From JAJYZP01 sp049964535 (GTDB lineage: Bacteria > Actinomycetota > Acidimicrobiia > Acidimicrobiales > Acidimicrobiaceae): a DNA stretch of 11,684 bases. Location of the stretch: positions 1-11,684 of the forward strand of contig JBMFXG010000077.1 of assembly GCA_049964535.1 (NCBI GenBank), written 5' to 3'. Made by a program: the position numbers and the translations under genes. Positions 1 to 6,604 of the stretch are shown piece by piece. Positions within the stretch are counted from its first letter, which is position 1; each line of letters begins with the position of its first letter. Below the pieces are notes generated by a model. The model searched no databases and was not told the origin of the DNA. It saw only the letters and a program-made list of their open reading frames with translations.

Positions 1-2
1 AT

Positions 3-1223
3 GCCATGGCGTCGTATCCGACTTACAATCCGTCCGAGTGGGTGGGTGGGATGTCGAACGCAAACTACGCCTACCTCAATAACCCGGCCAGTGGCTATCC
101 CTTATTAAATCGAGCGATTCAAGGACAGTACACACCGGGTTCGACCTTTAAGCTGGCGACTGCCTCAGCGGCTCTCTCGACTGGACTGATCTCGCCGTAC
201 ACCCAAATTCACGATCCGGGCTACTTCCGTATCCCAAACTGCAAGGGTAACTTCTGTCAGCTCCATAACTCGGGATTCGAGGCGCTCGGCAATATCAATA
301 TCGTGACCGCTCTTGCCGACTCTGACGACGTCTTCTTCTACACGTTAGGCTACGACTTTTACGTCAACCAGAAGACCTATGGTGCAACCCCAATTCAGAA
401 TTTCGCTGCGAAGTATGGCTGGGGACATAAGACTGGTATCAACTTGCCAGGTGAGCTACCTGGAAACGTTGACTCTTTGCAACAGCGTCAACTCTTACAC
501 AAGCTCGATCCGACGGCGTATCCGTACGCGAACTGGTTTACGGCGGACCAGCTTGAGATGGCCTTTGGACAGGGTGAAACTCTCATCACGCCGCTACAGA
601 TGGCGAACGCTTACGCTACCTTCGCCAATGGAGGCACACGGTACGTCCCTCGTATTGCCGAGGGGATCGTCAACGACTCTGGAAAACTCATCAAGTCGTT
701 CCCACCGAAGGTCGCCGGTCATGTTGTGCTCTCTCCGAGTGTTAGAGCGGCTATGACGACCGGTTTTGAGGGAGCGGTCCGCTACGGAACTGCAGGTGGA
801 ATCTTCCCTAACTTCCCTCTGTCGACCTTCCCGCTCGCAGGGAAGACCGGTACCGCATCCGTTGCTGGCCAGGCACCAAACGCGTGGTTTGTGGCCTTTG
901 GACCGGTTGGTAATGCGAAGTACGTTATCGCCGCTGTGGTTGCTGGTGGTGGATTTGGTGATACTGGTGCCGCGCCAATTGTGAGAAACCTCTTTACCTA
1001 CCTCTTGTCGCATCCTGTCAAGCCTCCGACCTATGGGGTGGGGCACTTGAGTGCTGGATCTACGCAGCCGATTAGTTCGGGAGCACAGGGGTCCATGATC
1101 TCCTCAACAACCACATCCACTTCGACCACGGGAGTCAAAGGTGTAGGGTCGGCAACGACTGCTGCCAAGGGTGCAACAACTTCTACGACCACTTCGACCT
1201 CGACGTCGGCGAAGGCAGGTTGA
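3..1223 (+). CDS. mrdA: Penicillin-binding protein 2 (class B transpeptidase), 3' part, cut by left edge
   Basis: This is the transpeptidase half of a class B penicillin-binding protein, which cross-links peptidoglycan during cell elongation, anchored in the membrane with the catalytic domain outside. Coding runs in from the left edge: the first codons read AMASYPTYNP, the usual 'VLAMAS.P' stretch at the entry of the transpeptidase domain, so the ATG at 6 is internal and the N-terminal membrane anchor and dimerisation domain are missing. Counting from that Met, the acylation motif S46-T-F-K49 is at bases 141-152, the second motif is S106-D-D108 (the SxD form known from E. coli PBP2), and the third is K280-T-G-T283. 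The last ~40 residues are a Ser/Thr low-complexity tail with two similar blocks containing TTTSTST. PBP2 over FtsI is chosen from the SxD motif; elongation partners such as rodA are not in view. The next gene starts 324 bases downstream. Confidence 0.92.
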   Translation, partial: AMASYPTYNPSEWVGGMSNANYAYLNNPASGYPLLNRAIQGQYTPGSTFKLATASAALSTGLISPYTQIHDPGYFRIPNCKGNFCQLHNSGFEALGNINIVTALADSDDVFFYTLGYDFYVNQKTYGATPIQNFAAKYGWGHKTGINLPGELPGNVDSLQQRQLLHKLDPTAYPYANWFTADQLEMAFGQGETLITPLQMANAYATFANGGTRYVPRIAEGIVNDSGKLIKSFPPKVAGHVVLSPSVRAAMTTGFEGAVRYGTAGGIFPNFPLSTFPLAGKTGTASVAGQAPNAWFVAFGPVGNAKYVIAAVVAGGGFGDTGAAPIVRNLFTYLLSHPVKPPTYGVGHLSAGSTQPISSGAQGSMISSTTTSTSTTGVKGVGSATTAAKGATTSTTTSTSTSAKAG

Positions 1224-1547
1224 GATTCTAACTGAACTATGAAGGGTTCCGGTTAGGATGATATTCCATGACAGATCCGTTGGGTGTAGTGAGAGATACT
1301 GTGGTATCCTCCGCCGCTCTAACGGTGGCTCTGTTTGCGTGGGGTGCTGCCCACCGACAGTCGCAGAGTCTCTGTCGCACATTCGAAAAGGTTAGGGTCG
1401 AGAGCTATCGCTCGTTGAAGCAGCATGGTTCTTGGGCCCTAGGGGCGATCAGTGTTTCCGATGTTGAGCGCCAGTGGCGCCCTGTGAAGGAGTCTCTCGC
1501 GACTCCGGTGAACACTAGTCGACCCTTCCAAAGAAGGGTTTATTTAT
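1224..1547 (+). promoter_or_regulatory. Long structured leader upstream of the RNase E/G gene
   Basis: This is the only gap of more than 300 bases in the + strand cluster. It holds several short perfect inverted repeats: CGACAG/CTGTCG (1355-1360 with 1372-1377), GCGCCA-G-TGGCGC (1468-1480), GGAGTC/GACTCC with a 6-base loop (1489-1506), and ACCCTTC/GAAGGGT with a CAAA loop (1522-1539) over the ribosome-binding site. A weak promoter candidate is CTGAAC (1232-1237), 16 bases, TAGGAT (1254-1259). In E. coli, RNase E represses its own synthesis through stem-loops in a long 5' leader; a similar role here is inference from position and structure. A low-confidence reading frame (1268-1588) also crosses the region. 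Confidence 0.45.
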
Positions 1548-1588
1548 ATGTCCGAAGAGACACGTCCAGAGCAAGAGAGTTCGCTTAG
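1268..1588 (+). CDS. Doubtful small open frame in the RNase E/G leader (106 codons)
   Basis: I do not recognise this frame. It starts at an ATG with AGGA about 9 bases upstream and would encode a short, basic protein with one hydrophobic stretch near residues 12-28 (rich in Ala, Val and Leu) and many Arg residues later. Against it: it runs 41 bases into the RNase E/G gene in another frame, it spans the leader's inverted repeats, and it shows no family motif. The C-terminal part, which reads the ribosome-binding site and the first codons of the next gene, looks arbitrary. For it: an acceptable ribosome-binding site and a position between two co-directional genes. If translated, it could act as a leader cistron controlling access to the downstream start. 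I think it is more likely non-coding leader RNA. Confidence 0.2.
   Translation: MTDPLGVVRDTVVSSAALTVALFAWGAAHRQSQSLCRTFEKVRVESYRSLKQHGSWALGAISVSDVERQWRPVKESLATPVNTSRPFQRRVYLYVRRDTSRAREFA
1522..1539 (+). promoter_or_regulatory. Hairpin sequestering the Shine-Dalgarno of RNase E/G
   Basis: ACCCTTC (1522-1528), loop CAAA, GAAGGGT (1533-1539) form a perfect 7-bp stem, extendable by a G-U pair (1521/1540). The 3' arm is the AGAAGGG ribosome-binding site, 8-9 bases before the ATG at 1548, so folding would block initiation. The stem is followed by TTTATTTAT, so a weak intrinsic terminator or attenuator is an alternative reading. The pairing is seen directly; the function is inferred. Confidence 0.5.
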
Positions 1589-3512
1589 AGGTCAAGAGAG
1601 TACGAGCCGAGATCCAGTTCCTCAGCTTCCACCTCCAGTCTCGACGAACTCAAGGCCGCGAGTGGCAAGGGAGAAGATAAAGGTTGTTAGAGAACAGCCT
1701 GCAGGGAGTCCGAAGACGTCCGATGAGTCCTCCAACGATGTATCTCGGCGGACTACGGTTCGCCGGACTCGCCAAGGGAGTGAGCAGCGGACTGCCGAAG
1801 GAGCTGAGGGTACCTCAGTAGAGTCTGTTACCGCCGTTGGAAGCGATAGCTCTAGTGCTGGCTCGCGCCCACGCCGTGCCAGAGCACCGAGAGCGAATCC
1901 AGCGACTCGTGAAGTTGCCGGATCGGTCGTCGGCTCGACGGTAGAGGAGAACTCGGCACGAGCGTCGTCAGATAGTCAAACCGGCATGGCTCAAAAAAGC
2001 TCCCCGGGGCGAGAAGTCGTAACGAGTGAACCGGAGACCGGTTCGGGAACTCCCCCGAGCCTAGAGAAGCGTCGTCGACGTTTGAAAAGTAAGGCTCAGA
2101 GCGGTCCGTCGATTGCTTCGGGTCCTGTTGAGTATCGGACGGAAGGCCAGCTGGCGGATACCTTAGCCGCAGGACCTCGAAGCCGGAGGCGCATGAATCA
2201 ACGAGCTCCACGGGAGCGTAACGGCCGCCCAGTTGGCCGTTACTTGATGTGTGTGCAGGTTCGTGACGGAGTCACGCAAATCGCTATTCTCGAGGGTCGG
2301 ACCCTCATTGAGCACTATGTCTCAAGAGAGTCCGACGACCAATACTCCATCGACGGAAATCTCTATCTCGGTCGGGTAGCGAACGTCTTGCCCGGCATGG
2401 AAGCGGCCTTTATCGATATTGGCACCTCCAAAAATGCGGTGATCTATCGAGGTGATGTGCGCTTTGATAGGGATGACCTTGAAAGTGATGATCGCAGTGT
2501 TCGCATCGAACAGCTTCTTCGGCCAAAGCAGACCGTGGTCTGCCAGGTTGTCAAGAATCCCATTGGCGCAAAAGGGGCACGGCTCACCCAAGAAGTCTCC
2601 CTACCTGGACGCTTCATCGTTCTTATCCCTAACTCCAACAGCTATGGAATCTCGAAACGTCTACCAGATGAAGAGCGTCGTAGGCTTCGCAAGATTCTCG
2701 ACGAGGTCAAGCCCGAGGGCTTCGGTGTTATCGTGCGAACTGCTGCCGAAGGTGCAAGTGCCGATGAACTTCGACGAGACCTCAACCGACTCATTGACAT
2801 GTGGGGTCAAATTGACCAGAAGGCGAAGCGTTCGCACGCTCCGACCCTTCTCTACCGCGAGCCCCAAGTAGCGTTGCGTGTGATACGTGAGGAGTTCAGT
2901 CGAAACTATCGTGGCGTTATCATCGATAATCGAGAACTCTACGAAGAGGTAGTGAGCTACGTTGCGGCTATCTCTCCCGAACTAGCGGATCGAGTAGAGT
3001 TCTACGACGAGGAAGAAAACGGAGTGCCGGTTTTTGAGGCACATCACGTTCACGAACAGCTCCATAAAGCCCTAGCTCGCAAGGTCTGGCTCCCCTCCGG
3101 AGGCTCGCTGGTGATCGATCGCGCAGAGGCTCTGACCGTTATCGACGTCAATACTGCGAAGAACGTGGGATCCGTCTCTTTGGAGACGACGATCTATAAG
3201 AATAATCTCGAGGCGGTGGAGGAGATTGCGCACCAGCTTCGATTGCGTGATATTGGAGGCATCATCGTTATCGACTTTGTCGATATGCTCTCGCGCGAGA
3301 GCCGAGATGAGGTTATGCGGGCGTTTCGCGCTGCGGTTGCTCGAGATAAAACCAAGAGTCACGTCTACGATATGTCGCCGCTCTGCTTGGTGGAGATGAC
3401 TCGTCAGAGAGTCTCTGAAGGATTAGTCGAGGCCTTCTCTGGCATCTGTCCAACTTGCAACGGAAGAGGGCTGATATTTGATCAGGTCCTGCTCCAAGAG
3501 CGTATAGAGTAA
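1548..3512 (+). CDS. rne: Ribonuclease E/G with long N-terminal extension
   Basis: This endoribonuclease cuts single-stranded AU-rich RNA in mRNA decay and in rRNA and tRNA maturation. The 654 residues have two parts. Residues 1-230 are low-complexity and probably disordered, rich in Ser, Arg, Glu and Pro, with Arg clusters near 107-116, 175-178 and 210-216. The catalytic part starts at RYLMCVQV (R231), with an S1-like RNA-binding segment (LYLGRVANVLPGMEAAFIDIG), followed by the DNase I-like core. Mg-binding residues are D533 in IDVNT and D576 in IDFVDM, 43 apart as for D303 and D346 of E. coli RNase E. The zinc-link C634-P-T-C637 lies 58 residues later, as C404/C407 does in E. coli. The C-terminal degradosome scaffold is absent; in actinobacteria the extension sits at the N-terminus. 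AGAAGGG supports the ATG at 1548. The rplU start lies 7 bases after the stop. Confidence 0.95.
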   Translation: MSEETRPEQESSLRGQESTSRDPVPQLPPPVSTNSRPRVAREKIKVVREQPAGSPKTSDESSNDVSRRTTVRRTRQGSEQRTAEGAEGTSVESVTAVGSDSSSAGSRPRRARAPRANPATREVAGSVVGSTVEENSARASSDSQTGMAQKSSPGREVVTSEPETGSGTPPSLEKRRRRLKSKAQSGPSIASGPVEYRTEGQLADTLAAGPRSRRRMNQRAPRERNGRPVGRYLMCVQVRDGVTQIAILEGRTLIEHYVSRESDDQYSIDGNLYLGRVANVLPGMEAAFIDIGTSKNAVIYRGDVRFDRDDLESDDRSVRIEQLLRPKQTVVCQVVKNPIGAKGARLTQEVSLPGRFIVLIPNSNSYGISKRLPDEERRRLRKILDEVKPEGFGVIVRTAAEGASADELRRDLNRLIDMWGQIDQKAKRSHAPTLLYREPQVALRVIREEFSRNYRGVIIDNRELYEEVVSYVAAISPELADRVEFYDEEENGVPVFEAHHVHEQLHKALARKVWLPSGGSLVIDRAEALTVIDVNTAKNVGSVSLETTIYKNNLEAVEEIAHQLRLRDIGGIIVIDFVDMLSRESRDEVMRAFRAAVARDKTKSHVYDMSPLCLVEMTRQRVSEGLVEAFSGICPTCNGRGLIFDQVLLQERIE

Positions 3513-3519
3513 TAAGGCT

Positions 3520-3831
3520 ATGTACGCAGTCATTAAATCCGGTGGGAAGCAAGAGCGAGTCGAAGAAGGCTCTGTGGTCGAAGTCGAGCTGTTGAAGGAC
3601 GAGATTGGTTCAGAGGTAACCTTCTCGCCGATTTTGGTCGTCGACGGTTCGACGGTGCGTTCTCGGTCCGACGAGCTCTCCTCGGCGCGAGTCACGGCTG
3701 TGGTGATCGGGGAGTCGAAAGCCGACAAGATCGTTGGCTTCAAGTATCATGCGAAGGCTAACGTGCGCAAGCACTGGGGTCATCGTCAGCGTCACTCGGT
3801 GCTACGGGTGACATCTATCACGGCTTCGTAG
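3520..3831 (+). CDS. rplU: 50S ribosomal protein bL21
   Basis: This is a large-subunit protein that binds 23S rRNA. At 103 residues it has the usual bL21 length and begins with the typical MYAVIKSGGKQ. The family signature near the C-terminus is present as KYHAKANVRKHWGHRQ, the Arg/Lys/His-rich rRNA-binding loop (about residues 75-90). The ATG lies 8 bases after the RNase E/G stop codon. Only AAGG sits right before it (3514-3517, too close for an ideal Shine-Dalgarno), so translation probably depends on coupling with the upstream gene. It is followed after 23 bases by rpmA, the usual bL21-bL27 pair. No ribosomal-protein autoregulatory leader fits between RNase E/G and this gene. Confidence 0.97.
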   Translation: MYAVIKSGGKQERVEEGSVVEVELLKDEIGSEVTFSPILVVDGSTVRSRSDELSSARVTAVVIGESKADKIVGFKYHAKANVRKHWGHRQRHSVLRVTSITAS

Positions 3832-3854
3832 ACGAAAAGGTAGGGTTTAGAGAG

Positions 3855-4109
3855 ATGTCAAAGACTAAGGGCGGCGGTTCAACGAGAAACGGGCGAGACT
3901 CGAATGCCCAGCGTCTTGGTGTCAAGGTATTTGACGGCACGAAGGTGACCGCTGGCTCGATCATCGTTCGTCAACGTGGAACTCGCTTTCATCCCGGTGA
4001 CAACGTCGGTCGGGGAAGTGACGATACGCTGTTTGCCAAGGCTGACGGGTTTGTAAAGTTTGCGCAGCGCAAGGGGCGTAAGGTAGTCGACGTTCGTAAC
4101 GACGTTTAA
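3855..4109 (+). CDS. rpmA: 50S ribosomal protein bL27
   Basis: This large-subunit protein reaches its N-terminal tail toward the peptidyl-transferase centre. The 84 residues match the family length. The start MSKTKGGGSTRNGRDS is the classic bL27 N-terminus, so no cleaved N-terminal extension of the Firmicutes type is present. The conserved core follows: RLGVKVFDGTKVTAGSIIVRQRGT and HPGDNVGRGSDDTLFA. GACGAAAAGG (3831-3840) is the likely ribosome-binding element but ends 14 bases before the ATG, a long spacing; GAGAG lies directly against the ATG. The same ten bases occur before proA. The gene is spaced 23 bases from rplU and 44 bases from obgE, within a co-directional ribosome-assembly cluster. 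Confidence 0.97.
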   Translation: MSKTKGGGSTRNGRDSNAQRLGVKVFDGTKVTAGSIIVRQRGTRFHPGDNVGRGSDDTLFAKADGFVKFAQRKGRKVVDVRNDV

Positions 4110-4153
4110 CTTGAACTTGCCTGGGCCCACCATGCGGTCTGGGAAGGAATAGG

Positions 4154-5452
4154 TTGTCTGATTTTGTAGATCATGCCCAGCTCCATGCGCGAGCCGGAAA
4201 CGGCGGAGCGGGGGCGGTCGCCTTTCGTAGGGAACCTTTTGTCGATAAAGGTGGGCCCGATGGAGGTGATGGTGGGGACGGTGGCTCGGTTTGGCTCCGG
4301 GCCACGACAGGTCTTGTCAGCCTCATTGGGTTTCGGGACCATCCTTTTCGCAGGGCTGACGACGGTGGACACGGGTCAGGGCAGCGGCGTAACGGCGCGA
4401 ACGGTAAAGATATTGTCGTTGATGTGCCTGTTGGGACTGTTGTCCGTGACATGAACGGAGAGCTGCTCTTCGATCTGGCCGAGGAAGGTCTTCGGATCTG
4501 TGTTGGTCGGGGCGGTCGAGGCGGGAAGGGAAACGCAGGCTTCCTTTCGAATAAGCGACGAGCTCCTGCCTTCGCTGATCAGGGCGAGGTCGGTGAAGAG
4601 CAGTGGTTTAACCTAGAGTTGAAGCTCAAGGCCGACGTCGCGTTGATTGGTTTTCCCAACGTGGGAAAATCGTCCCTTATCTCCGTGATCTCTCGAGCGA
4701 GACCTAAGGTGGCAAACTATCCTTTTACGACCTTGATTCCATCGCTTGGCGTCGTCAGAGTTGGGGGTGGAGAGGACGGATCTGAGTACGTCGTCGCTGA
4801 TATACCTGGACTGATTGAAGGCGCAAGCTCAGGTCGAGGACTTGGGCTTGAGTTCTTGCGTCACGTCGAACGATCGAAGGTGATGGCAATCGTTGTCGAT
4901 CTTTCAGAAGAGCAAGGATCTATCTTTCAGCAAGCAACGGTCCTCGTCAATGAGTTGCGCAACTATCTCCCAGCGCTCTTAGAGCGTCCGAGGGTGCTGA
5001 TCGCTAACAAGGTCGATCTCGTAGTTGATGCCCCAGATCTCTCGGGGGAGCTTGTGAAGATTGCGAATGCAATTGGGGCTATTGAAACGGTTGTGACATC
5101 GACGTCGACGCGGGAGAATCTGGAAGAGGTCAAGAGAACCTTGCACCGAGTGCTCATGCGCGAAGGTGAGGAGTATCGAGAGATCCCTTCGAGCGAGGTC
5201 GTGGTTCATCGATTGAGACCTCGCTTCGAGGTCTCGGTTGAGAAGGTCGATGATGGAGTGTTTGTGGTAACTGGGCGCGACGCTCTTCACGCAGTTCGGC
5301 TCTCGGATCTGGAGTCTTTTGAGGCCCTTTCGATCGTCCATGAGCGACTCGATCGATTAGGGGTACTTCGTTCTCTTCGACGGCTGGGAGTGCGCGAGGG
5401 CGACGTGGTATCAGTTGGCGACCTTACCTTTACCTACGAGGAGCGTCAGTGA
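4154..5452 (+). CDS. obgE: Obg family GTPase, 50S ribosome assembly
   Basis: This is an essential P-loop GTPase that binds the immature 50S subunit and links ribosome assembly to growth and the stringent response. The 432 residues show the full three-domain layout. The N-terminal Obg fold (about 1-158) carries glycine-rich stretches, for example GGPDGGDGGDGGSV near residues 33-46. The G domain has G1 GFPNVGKSS (G166-S174), the switch segment YPFTT, G3 D216-I-P-G219 and G4 N285-K-V-D288. A C-terminal OCT domain fills about 345-425. The start is TTG: the reading MSDFVDHAQLHARAGNGG matches the usual Obg N-terminus, and GGAAGGA (4142-4148) lies 5 bases upstream of it. The gap to rpmA contains the palindrome TGGGCCCA. 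proB begins 3 bases after the stop, indicating coupling. Identification is firm. Confidence 0.97.
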   Translation: MSDFVDHAQLHARAGNGGAGAVAFRREPFVDKGGPDGGDGGDGGSVWLRATTGLVSLIGFRDHPFRRADDGGHGSGQRRNGANGKDIVVDVPVGTVVRDMNGELLFDLAEEGLRICVGRGGRGGKGNAGFLSNKRRAPAFADQGEVGEEQWFNLELKLKADVALIGFPNVGKSSLISVISRARPKVANYPFTTLIPSLGVVRVGGGEDGSEYVVADIPGLIEGASSGRGLGLEFLRHVERSKVMAIVVDLSEEQGSIFQQATVLVNELRNYLPALLERPRVLIANKVDLVVDAPDLSGELVKIANAIGAIETVVTSTSTRENLEEVKRTLHRVLMREGEEYREIPSSEVVVHRLRPRFEVSVEKVDDGVFVVTGRDALHAVRLSDLESFEALSIVHERLDRLGVLRSLRRLGVREGDVVSVGDLTFTYEERQ

Positions 5453-5455
5453 GCG

Positions 5456-6571
5456 ATGCGCATAGTTGTCAAGGTCGGTTCTTCCTCGGTGACAAAATCC
5501 GATGGATCCTTTGATGAGTCGACGCTAGGTCCAATCTCGGAGAGTATCGCGAGACTTATGAAAACGGGCCACTCCGTGGTCCTTGTCTCAAGTGGAGCAA
5601 TCTCGTGCGGACTGGGAAGGTTAGGTGTGAGCGAGCGTCCGACCGGACGAGTGCAGTTGCGTGCCGCCGCCTCGCTCGGTCAAGTGGTTCTGTCCTCAGC
5701 GTATGAGGCGCTCTTTCGTGCACGAGAAATTCAGACCGCTCAGCTCTTGATGATACCTTCCGACTTTGCTGACCGGCGACAGTATCTGCACGCTCGCGAG
5801 ACTCTATCGGAGCTGGTAGGCATGGGAGTACTACCGATCATCAATGAAAATGATGCCCTCTCCAATGATCAACTTCGCTATGGCGATAATGATCTCTTAG
5901 CTGCGTTGGTCTGCAACTTGTTCGCTGCCGATCTTCTGCTTCTCTTGACCGATCAGGAGGGGATCTTCAGCGCTGATCCTCGACTGAATGCAGAGGCGAC
6001 ACTCATTCAGGAGATCTCAGATCTTGGCTCGGTAGATGCCGAGGTCGGCGAATCTGGTTCGATGTGGGGAAGTGGAGGGATGGCGTCGAAGTTGAAGGCT
6101 GCTCGGATGGCTGCACATTCGGGTGTTCAGACGGTCATTGCGGGAGCTCGGGTACGAGACGTCGTCGATCGAGTCGTCCAGGGAGGTGAGCGCCTTGGAA
6201 CCTTGATTCGACCTTATGGAGAGAGGCTTCCAGCTCGCAAACTTTGGATTGCCTTTGCTGCTTCTCCGGTAGCGTCGGTGGCGGTGGATAATGGTGCTCG
6301 GATGGCGGTAGAGCGACAGGGTAGGTCTCTGCTCGTGGCCGGCGTACTGGCACTAGATGGTCCGTTTTCATCCGGTGAGATCGTAACGGTCCGTGACGCT
6401 GGTGGTGAGATTTTTGCCAAGGGGATCGTTCGGCGAGACTCTTCAGAGCTAGCGATTCCAGTCGGTGAGCCTCCGATTGGTGACGGCCTCGAGATGGTCG
6501 AAGCTGGTCGCTCTGTGCGGCGAGATGGTGAGTTGATCCATCGAGACGATCTCGTGGTGTTGACAAGATAG
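5456..6571 (+). CDS. proB: Glutamate 5-kinase (proline biosynthesis, step 1)
   Basis: This cytosolic enzyme phosphorylates L-glutamate with ATP to gamma-glutamyl phosphate, the first and usually proline-inhibited step of proline synthesis. The 371 residues comprise an amino-acid kinase domain (about 1-255) and a C-terminal PUA domain (about 261-365). Visible motifs are KVGSSSVT at residues 6-13, the SSGAISCGLGRLG loop, N130-E-N-D133, G143-D-N-D146 and G205-S-G-G-M209 followed by the kinase-domain lysine in ASKLKAA. The PUA part runs from RKLWIAF through the GEIVTVRD and FAKGIVR strands. The ATG follows the obgE stop by 3 bases; GAGGAG within the end of obgE (5438-5443) is the probable ribosome-binding site. 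proA follows 33 bases downstream, so both enzymes of the unstable acyl-phosphate intermediate are made together. Confidence 0.97.
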   Translation: MRIVVKVGSSSVTKSDGSFDESTLGPISESIARLMKTGHSVVLVSSGAISCGLGRLGVSERPTGRVQLRAAASLGQVVLSSAYEALFRAREIQTAQLLMIPSDFADRRQYLHARETLSELVGMGVLPIINENDALSNDQLRYGDNDLLAALVCNLFAADLLLLLTDQEGIFSADPRLNAEATLIQEISDLGSVDAEVGESGSMWGSGGMASKLKAARMAAHSGVQTVIAGARVRDVVDRVVQGGERLGTLIRPYGERLPARKLWIAFAASPVASVAVDNGARMAVERQGRSLLVAGVLALDGPFSSGEIVTVRDAGGEIFAKGIVRRDSSELAIPVGEPPIGDGLEMVEAGRSVRRDGELIHRDDLVVLTR

Positions 6572-6580
6572 CTGAGACGA

Positions 6581-6604
6581 AAAGGATGTCGCTACGATAG
6601 CGAG
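6581..6604 (+). promoter_or_regulatory. proA initiation region: Shine-Dalgarno, hairpin, start codon
   Basis: AAAGGA (6581-6586) ends 18 bases before the proA ATG, too far for normal use. Between them, TCGCTA (6589-6594), loop CGA, TAGCGA (6598-6603) form a perfect 6-bp hairpin ending one base before the ATG. If it folds, the Shine-Dalgarno and the ATG come within a few unpaired bases of each other. A 4-codon mini-frame ATG TCG CTA CGA TAG (6586-6600) also lies here. Phage T4 gene 38 is the known precedent for a hairpin correcting such spacing; its use here is inference. Confidence 0.45.

Noticed and set aside
4110..4153. TGGGCCCA palindrome between rpmA and obgE as an operator or terminator
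   Set aside because: It is only 8 bases without a spacer or T-run and is likely chance in a GC-containing gap.
6560..6598. TTGACA with TACGAT as a proA promoter
   Set aside because: The spacer is 27 bases, far outside the usual 16-18; with correct spacing only AAGGAT is available, a poor -10.
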